Shown: in pieces, positions 25,774-33,073 of the stretch
How the letters are laid out: each line of letters opens with the position of its first letter
Numbering within the stretch: position 1 is the stretch's first letter
Origin: Azonexus sp.
Lineage (GTDB): Bacteria; Pseudomonadota; Gammaproteobacteria; Burkholderiales; Rhodocyclaceae
DNA: 64,000 nucleotides
Direction: 5' to 3'
NCBI GenBank assembly: GCA_031274715.1
Contig: JAISPT010000039.1
Span: forward strand, 58,682-122,681
Notes under the pieces: model-generated
What the model was told of the DNA's origin: nothing
The model's database searches: none
The model's input: the letters and a program-made list of their open reading frames with translations, nothing else
Program-made: the position numbers and the translations under genes

Positions 25774-26370
25774 GTGCACGAACCTGTTACGGCCGGACTC
25801 GGCGCTTGGCTGTCGTCGGCCGGCGCCAGCTTCCTGCTGATCGCCCTCGCCGAATTCGGCGACAAGAGCCAACTGGTCTGCATGACCCTGGCCGCCCGCC
25901 ATCGCGGTCTGCCGGTGGTGCTCGGCGCAGTCACCGCCTTCGCCTTCCTCAACCTGCTTGCCGTGCTGTTCGGTGCCGCCGTCGCCGCCTGGCTGCCGGA
26001 GTGGGTAGTCACCATCGCCGTGGCGGTACTATTCGCCGCTTTCGGTATCAACGCGCTGCGCTACCGTGAGGCAAGCGACGATGAGGAAATCGAGGAAAAG
26101 CCCGGCCACGGGGTCTTCGCCACCACCTTCCTGCTGATTTTCCTGGCCGAGTTCGGCGACAAGACGCAGATCGCCGTCGCCGGCCTCGGCAGCACGGCGG
26201 CAGGCACGGCTGTCTGGCTGGGCGCGACCCTGGCCCTGGCCACCACCTCACTGCTCGGCGTCTATGCCGGACGACGCTTCCTGAACCGCCTGCCGCTGCT
26301 CTGGATCCACCGCGTCAGCGGCGTATTTTTCTTGCTCCTGGCCGTCTACGCACTGACCCGCCTGCTTTAA
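25774..26370 (+). CDS. GDT1/TMEM165 (UPF0016) family cation transporter
   Basis: The product is a 198-residue membrane protein with six to seven hydrophobic helices arranged as two homologous halves. Each half carries the family signature E-x-G-D-K-[ST]: E27-F-G-D30-K-S and E126-F-G-D129-K-T. Characterised members export Mn2+ or exchange Ca2+/Mn2+ for protons (for example MneA in Vibrio). The start is a GTG. It lies 15 bases downstream of fur, so it is probably co-expressed, which would tie manganese/calcium export to iron regulation; that link is inference. Confidence 0.88.
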   Translation: MHEPVTAGLGAWLSSAGASFLLIALAEFGDKSQLVCMTLAARHRGLPVVLGAVTAFAFLNLLAVLFGAAVAAWLPEWVVTIAVAVLFAAFGINALRYREASDDEEIEEKPGHGVFATTFLLIFLAEFGDKTQIAVAGLGSTAAGTAVWLGATLALATTSLLGVYAGRRFLNRLPLLWIHRVSGVFFLLLAVYALTRLL

Positions 26371-26439
26371 CGGGCTGCGCCAAAACGCCCGGATGCCTTC
26401 GGCGACTATTTGGCAGACGAAGGTTGAGCAAAAGCGTAG

Positions 26440-27372
26440 CTATATTTCCACACTGGCGAGCAATGTTGGCTTAACCGAATAGATGCTTGGCATATCTCCA
26501 GCGCAGGCCAACCATTCGACGAAACTCTCCGCGCCCCTGGACAACCTTCCTCCCGGATTCAGCCAGTGATACGAGCCGGTCTGGATCGGCGTGGCCCCTG
26601 GAGCCGGGATCAGACTGCCGGAAGCAAGGAATGTTTCGAGGAACAAATGCGGGATGAAGGCCATACCGAGTCGTTGGGTAGCAGCCTGAATCGCCAGGAT
26701 CGTGTTGTCGAATTCCATGTGATCATCGTCATCCCCCGGCACCAGGCCATGATGGGCAAACCACTTGGGCCAGAGATCGGGTCGCGATCTGATGCCGATC
26801 AAGCGTGTGCTGGCAATTGCCGCCGGGCTAGAGACATCCTGGTGCCGCAAGTAATCTGGACTGCATACCAGCAACGAGTACTCTTCCATGAACGGATGAC
26901 CGACCAAGCCGGAAAACTGGCTTGGGCAACGGCGGATGACGAGGTTGGAGGACGTGTTGCGGTCGACGATGCCTTGAGAGGTTCTCAGCATGACCTTGAC
27001 CTTCGGATGTTGCTCACGATAGGACGATAGGCGCGGAATGAGCCAATGCATCGCAAACGTCGGCGTGCATTCGAGGCGCAACACGGTGCTATGCGTCGCA
27101 CCGGACATTTGATGCCACGCCTCGTCGATCATATTCACCGCCGGCAAAACCAGATCCAGGAGCATCTGGCCGGCTTGGGTCAGCTCCACCCGCCGCGTGC
27201 ACCGAACAAAAAGCGGCCTGCCTAGCTTGCTCTCAAGCGCCTTGATCTGCCGGCTGACCGCGCCCGGGGTGACGTGCAGTTCATTGGCGGCTGCCTGGAA
27301 ACTGCCGTGCCGGGCCGCGATGGCAAATATTTGCAGCGCGTTGAAAGGAGCTTTGCGGAGCGTGACTTTCAT
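26440..27372 (-). CDS. LysR-family transcriptional regulator (GcvA-like), putative regulator of the phosphonate operon
   Basis: The 310-residue protein has an N-terminal winged helix (FNALQIFAIAARHGSFQAAANELHVTPGAVSRQIKALE, residues ~10-60 in two pieces) and a type 2 periplasmic-binding-like effector domain. The helix-turn-helix sequence resembles GcvA-type regulators. It is transcribed away from the pepM operon and shares about 200 bases of intergenic DNA with it. That region contains a T-N11-A dyad 44 bases upstream of this gene, so autoregulation and control of the operon are likely. The effector is unknown; phosphonopyruvate or an amino acid is a guess. Confidence 0.88.
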   Translation of the reverse strand: MKVTLRKAPFNALQIFAIAARHGSFQAAANELHVTPGAVSRQIKALESKLGRPLFVRCTRRVELTQAGQMLLDLVLPAVNMIDEAWHQMSGATHSTVLRLECTPTFAMHWLIPRLSSYREQHPKVKVMLRTSQGIVDRNTSSNLVIRRCPSQFSGLVGHPFMEEYSLLVCSPDYLRHQDVSSPAAIASTRLIGIRSRPDLWPKWFAHHGLVPGDDDDHMEFDNTILAIQAATQRLGMAFIPHLFLETFLASGSLIPAPGATPIQTGSYHWLNPGGRLSRGAESFVEWLACAGDMPSIYSVKPTLLASVEI

Positions 27373-27415
27373 TGTTCCGTGATTGCTGTGGAAAGCCGAT
27401 AGTCTCCCTCAACGA

Positions 27416-27430
27416 TTGAGAAAAAATCAA
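27416..27430. promoter_or_regulatory. candidate LysR-type operator (T-N11-A dyad)
   Basis: TTGA-N7-TCAA is a perfect 4-bp inverted repeat that contains the T-N11-A core typical of LysR-regulator sites. It sits 44 bases upstream of the lysR start and about 140 upstream of the pepM start. The surrounding 27373-27571 gap is AT-rich and shows no clear -35/-10 pair. Confidence 0.4.
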
Positions 27431-27571
27431 CCATAAAAGCATAAAAATCGTTTGTTCGACAGCGCTTCACTACGGGAGCATTTCAGATTGATTGCATTTC
27501 GGTAGCGGCCACATCAGATATCCGGCGCTCCGATATTGCCTTCTTGCCGCAAATCAATCGAAAGGGATGCT

Positions 27572-28483
27572 ATGGGTGCTCCGATCAAGTTTGGTACGAC
27601 GACCGAATCCAGAAGGTCTGCGCTGAAGAAAGCTCTGCACTCAGGCAAATGCCTGCGGGTTATTGAAGCGCACAGTCCAATCTCCGCGCTGCTGGCCGAG
27701 AATGTGCGAGCGACCGACGCCAATGGCCAAGCAGCCGCGTATGACGCCTTCTGGTCGAGTTCCCTCACCGATTCGACCGAACGCGGCAAGCCTGATATCG
27801 AAGCGCTCGATATCCGCAGCCGCTTGCACAACATCAGCGAGATCTTCGAGGTGACCTCCCTGCCGCTGATCATGGACGGTGACACCGGCGGGCAGCCAGA
27901 ACATTTCGCGCTGCATGTGCACTCCCTGGAACTGGCCGGCGTATCCGCGGTGATCATCGAGGACAAGACAGGCCTGAAGAAGAACTCTCTTTTCGGCAAC
28001 GAAGTCCCGCAGCAACAAGAAGCGATCGATTCATTCTGCGAAAAAATCCGGGTCGGCAAGCGGGCTCAGATTACCGACGATTTCATGATCATCGCGCGGA
28101 TCGAAAGCCTGATTCTTGAAGCCGGCATGCCGGACGCGCTGACCCGGGCATTCGCCTATGTCGATGCCGGCGCCGATGGAATCATGATCCACAGCCGTCG
28201 CAAATCTCCCGAAGAAGTGATCGAGTTTGCCAGCCGTTTCAAGGCTCAATGCCCGGATATCCCGCTGGTCTGCGTCCCAACCAGCTACGCGGCCATCCAC
28301 TTCAACGACCTCGAAAGCGCCGGATTCAACGTCGTCATCTACGCCAACCATATGTTGCGCTCCGCCTATCTCGGCATGCGAAGAGTCGCCGTCGACATCC
28401 TGAAGCACGGACGCAGCCTCGAATCGGAAGCGCAGTGCCTAGGCATCAACGAGATTCTCGAACTGATCCCAGGTACCCGTTGA
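27572..28483 (+). CDS. pepM: phosphoenolpyruvate mutase (C-P bond-forming)
   Basis: PEP mutase rearranges phosphoenolpyruvate to phosphonopyruvate, the entry step of almost all known phosphonate biosynthesis. The 303-residue isocitrate-lyase-superfamily protein carries the diagnostic mutase signature E130-D-K-x3-K-x-N-S139, plus the metal-site segment LIMDGDTGG (99-107). I chose the ATG at 27572 because AAGGGA lies six bases upstream; an in-frame ATG at 27536 would add 12 residues. The mutase equilibrium strongly favours PEP, so a downstream step must pull it. No phosphonopyruvate decarboxylase is present in the window; the next gene is an aminotransferase 25 bases on. A phosphonopyruvate hydrolase is the main alternative, but the N-S of the motif favours the mutase. 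Confidence 0.92.
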   Translation: MGAPIKFGTTTESRRSALKKALHSGKCLRVIEAHSPISALLAENVRATDANGQAAAYDAFWSSSLTDSTERGKPDIEALDIRSRLHNISEIFEVTSLPLIMDGDTGGQPEHFALHVHSLELAGVSAVIIEDKTGLKKNSLFGNEVPQQQEAIDSFCEKIRVGKRAQITDDFMIIARIESLILEAGMPDALTRAFAYVDAGADGIMIHSRRKSPEEVIEFASRFKAQCPDIPLVCVPTSYAAIHFNDLESAGFNVVIYANHMLRSAYLGMRRVAVDILKHGRSLESEAQCLGINEILELIPGTR

Positions 28484-28508
28484 GAACGCGCTGTACTGGC
28501 AAACCCCT

Positions 28509-29726
28509 ATGGCACCAACCGAAAAAATGAGCATGAAACTTGCCGAGAGAACTCGCCTGTTAACTCCGCCTGGCACCTCGAAGATGCGGGTCCTGGCCAA
28601 CGAACTCAAAGACGCGGGCATCAATGTCGTCAATTTCGCCGCCGGCGAACTCGATATCGATACCAGCGAAACGATTAGGGAGGCCGCAAAAGCCGCCATC
28701 GACGCCAAGCGCAATGTCTATACGCCGACGATGGGAATCGCCAGCCTGCGCCAGAAAGTGGCGGAACGGGTGAGCGCCCATACCGGCGTGACCTATACGT
28801 CCAGCGAAGTCGGTCTGACCTCGGGCGCCAAGCAGGCCCTCTACAACGCCGCCATGGTGCTGCTGAACCCTGGAGACGAGGTCATCATTCCGCAACCCTA
28901 TTGGGTGACCTTCCCCGCACAGGTCGAGCTCTGCGGGGCGACGCCGGTGTTCGTCGACACCCATGACGATGGGTATCGCTTGCGGGCGGCACGCGTCCAG
29001 CAGGCCATAAGCCCGAAAACCAAAGCGATCATCATCAATAGCCCCAACAACCCGACCGGTACGCTTTACGAAGCAGCGGAGCTCGAAAAGATCGCTGCGC
29101 TGGCGCTCGAAAAGGGGCTGTGGATCATATTCGATGAATGCTACGCATCGCTGGTACGCGACGGCCATCGCCACGTCAATATCGTCGAGCTGGTGCCGAA
29201 GCTCAAAGAACAGACCGTTATCGTCAATTCGTTCTCGAAGAGCCATGCCTTGACCGGTTGGCGTCTTGGCTATACGGCAGCGCCCTCGGCAGTGATCAAG
29301 GCAATGGAAAACCTGCAGGGGCACACCACCTCCAACCCGAACAGCATTGCCCAATATGCCATCGAGGCGGCACTGAGCAGTGAAGACGGAAGCTATATCG
29401 CGGCAGTCAATCAGCGACTGCAGCAGCGCCTCGAGCTTGCCAACCACTTGATCGCCAAGATGCGCGGCATTCATGCGGCTCCTGCGGAGGGTGCCTTCTA
29501 CGTGTTCTTGAACGTCGCTTCGACCTTCGGCAAAGCCTGCAATGGTGCAGCGATCCGCGACGTGGATCACTTGTGCGAACTGCTGTTGAGCAAGGCCAAT
29601 GTCGCCGTCGTGCCGGGCAGCGCTTTCGGCGAACCAAGCGGCATTCGATTGTCCTACGCAATCGGCGAGCAGGACATCGAGGACGGCCTGACGCGGATGG
29701 CCACCTTCTTCAACGCAATTTACTAA
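28509..29726 (+). CDS. class I/II PLP-dependent aminotransferase of the phosphonate operon
   Basis: This is a 405-residue fold-type I aminotransferase of the aspartate-aminotransferase I-gamma group. The landmarks are NSPNNPTG, DECYASLV, and the PLP lysine in SFSKSHALTGWRLGY, with a substrate-binding Arg near the end (GIRLSYAIG). It is not the class V type (PhnW) that handles 2-aminoethylphosphonate. Given the upstream pepM and no decarboxylase, transamination of phosphonopyruvate to phosphonoalanine is the most economical role. That role is inference; an amino-donor function for another phosphonate intermediate is possible. ATGs at 28509 and 28527 are both plausible starts. Confidence 0.88.
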   Translation: MAPTEKMSMKLAERTRLLTPPGTSKMRVLANELKDAGINVVNFAAGELDIDTSETIREAAKAAIDAKRNVYTPTMGIASLRQKVAERVSAHTGVTYTSSEVGLTSGAKQALYNAAMVLLNPGDEVIIPQPYWVTFPAQVELCGATPVFVDTHDDGYRLRAARVQQAISPKTKAIIINSPNNPTGTLYEAAELEKIAALALEKGLWIIFDECYASLVRDGHRHVNIVELVPKLKEQTVIVNSFSKSHALTGWRLGYTAAPSAVIKAMENLQGHTTSNPNSIAQYAIEAALSSEDGSYIAAVNQRLQQRLELANHLIAKMRGIHAAPAEGAFYVFLNVASTFGKACNGAAIRDVDHLCELLLSKANVAVVPGSAFGEPSGIRLSYAIGEQDIEDGLTRMATFFNAIY

Positions 29727-29738
29727 AAATCAAGCGCC

Positions 29739-30530
29739 ATGCATGACAAAACCCATATGCCGCCGAGCACGCGCCCTTTCGGTGCACTGATCCTGGCCGC
29801 CGGACTTGGCAGCCGTCTAGGCAGCAACACCACGGCCAAGCCCAAATGCCTGGTGCCAGTCAGCCACACGCCGATCCTCCAACGCATGCTGGACAGCTTG
29901 GTGGCCGAGGGCGTGTCGTCGGTAATCATCGCGGTTGGCTACCTCTCCGAAGCCATTCGGGATTTCGTCGGCGAGCGTTATCCACGTCTCGACGTCCGTT
30001 TCGTCGCCAATCCGGACTATGCCGCGACTGGCTCCGTTTATTCGCTGCATCTGGCAATGCAAGAATTTCCCCTCGGACAGGATCTTCTGATCATCGAAGG
30101 GGATGTCGTGCTGGCGCCGAAGTTGCTCTCCAGTCTGCTGCGAACCGGCCGCCAGTCGGCAGACGCCGCCACCTTGCTGGCCCGCTACGAGCCCTGTCTG
30201 TCCGGCACCTTCGCCTTGGTCGACCAGGGTCGTGTCAGCGCCTGGCTGCACGAGACGGTGCGAACGGCAGACTTCCCCCTCACACAGTCGTACAAGACGG
30301 TCAATCTGACCTATGTGCGACAACTGAAGGCTTTCATCGCGCTTGACCAAGCCGTCCGGCATGTCATCGAGAAAAACGGACCCCATACCCCGCTGGAATA
30401 TGCAATGCAGCACATGATCGCCAAAGGGATACAAATCGACGCGATCGAGACCGGAGCGCACCCCTGGTTCGAAGTCGATACGCCGGAAGACCTGGCGATC
30501 GCCAACCGTTTGTTCCCGCCACTGCACTGA
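29739..30530 (+). CDS. LicC/PntC-like nucleotidyltransferase, putative CMP-phosphonate synthase
   Basis: The 263-residue GT-A-type nucleotidyltransferase has the pyrophosphorylase signature ALILAAGLGSRLG...KPKCLVPV at residues ~16-38 and a metal-binding EGDVV. The C-terminal WFEVDTPEDLAIANRLF is typical of sugar-1-phosphate and choline-phosphate (LicC) nucleotidyltransferases. The relative PntC activates 2-aminoethylphosphonate with CTP, and Fom1 carries a similar domain fused to PEP mutase. In this operon the likely substrate is the phosphonate made by the two genes upstream, with CTP as co-substrate. It sits 12 bases downstream of the aminotransferase. Confidence 0.85.
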   Translation: MHDKTHMPPSTRPFGALILAAGLGSRLGSNTTAKPKCLVPVSHTPILQRMLDSLVAEGVSSVIIAVGYLSEAIRDFVGERYPRLDVRFVANPDYAATGSVYSLHLAMQEFPLGQDLLIIEGDVVLAPKLLSSLLRTGRQSADAATLLARYEPCLSGTFALVDQGRVSAWLHETVRTADFPLTQSYKTVNLTYVRQLKAFIALDQAVRHVIEKNGPHTPLEYAMQHMIAKGIQIDAIETGAHPWFEVDTPEDLAIANRLFPPLH

Positions 30531-30545
30531 TGGCGGAAGTCTGAC

Positions 30546-31238
30546 ATGTGGAATTTCCTCGACTTGCTGTTGATCGAGCCGATCCGGATAGCTTTGCTGT
30601 TCGTCCTCGACCAAGCCTACCTCCTGACTGGCAGTTACGGTTTGGCCATCGTCGCCATGAGTTTGCTGTTCAACCTTGCGCTTTGGCCCGCCTACCACTT
30701 TGCCGAGCGCATACAAGACCGGGAACGGGCAATCCAGCGCCTCATGGCACCGAAGATGGAGGAATTCAAGTTTGCCTTCAAAGGACAGGAGCGCTATTGG
30801 ATGATCCGCGCCCTGTACCGTCAGTATGGCTATCACCCGGTCTACGCCCTGCGCGGACTCGTCCCATTGTGCATCCAGATTCCGTTCTTCATCGCGACCT
30901 TCGGACTGCTATCGCACTACCAGCCCCTGCAGGGTCAGTCATTCTTGCTGCTTGACGACCTCTCACGCCCGGATAGCTTGCTGTTTGGCATCAATGTCCT
31001 GCCGGTAGTCATGACGGCCTTGAATATTCTGTCTGCCTACTTCTATGGCGATCAATTGTCGGAACGGGAATGGTTCCAAAGTGCCGCCATCGCCCTGGTC
31101 TTCCTGGTCCTGCTGTATCCATCGGCCAGCGGATTGGTGCTGTATTGGACCATCAATAATCTCATTTCGGTTGGCAAGAGCCTGTTCTACGCCTCCAACC
31201 GTATGCGGCTTTTCACGGAGATGCAGAAGTGTTCATGA
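30546..31238 (+). CDS. YidC/Oxa1-family membrane protein, divergent paralogue
   Basis: The 230-residue protein aligns with the 60-kDa inner-membrane insertase core: GSYGLAIVAMSLL, a cytosolic coiled-coil loop (residues ~52-85), LVPLCIQIPFFIATFGLL, and a closing LVLYWTINNLIS. The arginine of the YidC hydrophilic groove (E. coli R366, in [10 protein letters not shown]) aligns with Asn43 (LLFNLALWP). It lacks the large periplasmic domain of Gram-negative housekeeping YidC. GGAAG lies seven bases before the ATG, and the stop overlaps the next start as ATGA. I expect a dedicated role in assembling or inserting the membrane proteins of this pathway, or a non-insertase function. Confidence 0.85.
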   Translation: MWNFLDLLLIEPIRIALLFVLDQAYLLTGSYGLAIVAMSLLFNLALWPAYHFAERIQDRERAIQRLMAPKMEEFKFAFKGQERYWMIRALYRQYGYHPVYALRGLVPLCIQIPFFIATFGLLSHYQPLQGQSFLLLDDLSRPDSLLFGINVLPVVMTALNILSAYFYGDQLSEREWFQSAAIALVFLVLLYPSASGLVLYWTINNLISVGKSLFYASNRMRLFTEMQKCS

Positions 31239-33073
31239 CTGATTGTTTCCACATCTTGCATACCCGCTTGGAAGGGCAACGCGGCTACCTCTACGCTCTG
31301 ATCACAGGCTGCCTATTCCTGTTATTCCTGGTCACCCTGCCGGCAATCCTGACCGGCCTCGAAGACAACGTCGACGGGATGACCGGATACCACTGGTTCT
31401 ATGTGGCCTTCGTTGCCGTCAGTGGCCTGTGCTACGGCGTCGTCGCCTACCTCGCCTATCGCTATCTTCCCGATATCGCGCGCTCCTGGCTCATTTTGCT
31501 GGGTTTCACTGCCCTGCTGGCCGGGCTGATATTTGCTTTTGCCTTTCCGAGCAATGCTGGTGTCCTCGACAATTTCCTGTTCGCAAAACCGGAAGGCCTG
31601 GCCCTTTCTCTTATGACCCTGCTGGTTGACGGCATCGTCATTGCGGTGAGTTTTGTGATTGCTCTGCTCCTGCTGAGTAGCGCTCCGCAATGGGCAGGCA
31701 ATCTGGCCACTGCGCTGGTGCTCGGCAGTGCAGTCCTGAGCCTCTACAGCCTTTATACGATCGACGAGCGGGTCAGCCGCAAGTCCGAGAGCGCCGAACT
31801 CGGCGGCCCCAGGTTGTTCCATTACAGCCCCACGGGCAAGAATGTCCTGGTCCTCTTTCTCGACGGCGCGATGTCCGGCTATATGCCCGACATCATCGAC
31901 TCCAGCCCCGGCCTGACGAGGCAGTTTTCAGGTTTCACCTGGTACTCGAACGTGGTCTCGCCCGGCAACCGCACCATTACGGGCGTTCCCGCGCTGTTCG
32001 GCGGATTCGACTACACGGTCGCCGAAATCAACAAAAGGCAGGGGCCGCTGCAGGTCAAGGTCAGCGACGCCTACCGCATATTCGTCGATAACTTCAGTCG
32101 GCACGACTATACGGTGTTGTATTCGGACCCACTCTGGTTCGGTTTCCAGCGCAAAGGCGATTGCGAGCTTTTCAACGACCAGTACGAGAAAGATGGGAAA
32201 GGCCGTTGCATCCACAGCATCGGCAAACTCATCGGCGACAAGAAGGAGCGGGTTCAAGACCGCCGCCAAGTGTTCCTGGAACTGGCCAAGCAATACCTGG
32301 CGATAGCGCTCTACAAGATAGCCCCGACCTCATTGCGTTCGCAAATCTACGACGGCGGCAACTGGCTGGGCTTGTCCTACGCCCCAACGAAGAAAGAAAC
32401 CAAATATCTCGACAATTACTTCAGTCTCGACAGCCTGGCCGATTTGTCGGACACCTCGGCGACGCGCAACACCTTCACCTTCCTGGCAAACGAGTTGACG
32501 CGAGCGACCCTGTTCGTCAAACCCGACTGCCTCCCCGAGGCTTCGCAGTCGACTGAAGATCCTGCCATCAAGGCGCTGGTGACGCATTACGGGGCCGCAG
32601 AAACCGCTGCCATCTACCAGACTACCGGCTGTGCGGTGCAGGCCTTGGGGCGCTATATGGAATGGATGAAAGAGAAGGGCATATACGACAACACCATGAT
32701 CGTCATCGTATCGGATCACGGGTGGACTTCGAAGAACCCACTGCTCAAGAACGTCAAGGACCAGACTCGTTTTTCGATGTTCCAGAGCTTCCTGATGGTC
32801 AAGCCATTCGCCACAGCCAACAGGCCCCTGCGTGAGTCCAAAGAGTTTATCTCCAGTGCCAACGTCCCCGGAATGCTCTGTGACTTGCTGGGCGGGTGCC
32901 TGGATCAGGCTACCGGCAAGACGATCCGCCACATGCCGTTGACTGATCCGGTAACACTCTTCGAAACGCCGTGGCAACCGAGCGGGCAAAACAGCGACAC
33001 CTATGTCGTTGACGCCATGTACCAGGTGTCCGGCGACATTACCAATTCCGACAGCTGGCAGTATCTGGAATGA
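31235..33073 (+). CDS. membrane-anchored sulfatase/LtaS-fold phosphotransferase-like protein
   Basis: The 612-residue protein has about five N-terminal transmembrane helices (to residue ~170) and a periplasmic alkaline-phosphatase-superfamily domain. The metal-site signature VLVLFLDGA, a candidate Thr nucleophile in PGNRTITGVPALFGG, and a late DHGW (VSDHGWTSK) are visible. The layout resembles phosphoethanolamine transferases and lipoteichoic acid synthase, which move phospho-alcohol groups between lipids and glycans. The ATG at 31235 overlaps the upstream stop, and its own stop overlaps the next start, both as ATGA. Transfer of a phosphonate-bearing group on the outside of the membrane is a reasonable inference. 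Confidence 0.82.
   Translation: MTDCFHILHTRLEGQRGYLYALITGCLFLLFLVTLPAILTGLEDNVDGMTGYHWFYVAFVAVSGLCYGVVAYLAYRYLPDIARSWLILLGFTALLAGLIFAFAFPSNAGVLDNFLFAKPEGLALSLMTLLVDGIVIAVSFVIALLLLSSAPQWAGNLATALVLGSAVLSLYSLYTIDERVSRKSESAELGGPRLFHYSPTGKNVLVLFLDGAMSGYMPDIIDSSPGLTRQFSGFTWYSNVVSPGNRTITGVPALFGGFDYTVAEINKRQGPLQVKVSDAYRIFVDNFSRHDYTVLYSDPLWFGFQRKGDCELFNDQYEKDGKGRCIHSIGKLIGDKKERVQDRRQVFLELAKQYLAIALYKIAPTSLRSQIYDGGNWLGLSYAPTKKETKYLDNYFSLDSLADLSDTSATRNTFTFLANELTRATLFVKPDCLPEASQSTEDPAIKALVTHYGAAETAAIYQTTGCAVQALGRYMEWMKEKGIYDNTMIVIVSDHGWTSKNPLLKNVKDQTRFSMFQSFLMVKPFATANRPLRESKEFISSANVPGMLCDLLGGCLDQATGKTIRHMPLTDPVTLFETPWQPSGQNSDTYVVDAMYQVSGDITNSDSWQYLE

Noticed and set aside
26379..26414. Weak stem GCCAAA...TTTGGC between the GDT1-type gene and the lysR gene
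   Set aside because: Short interrupted stem with no T-tract on either strand; a terminator cannot be supported.
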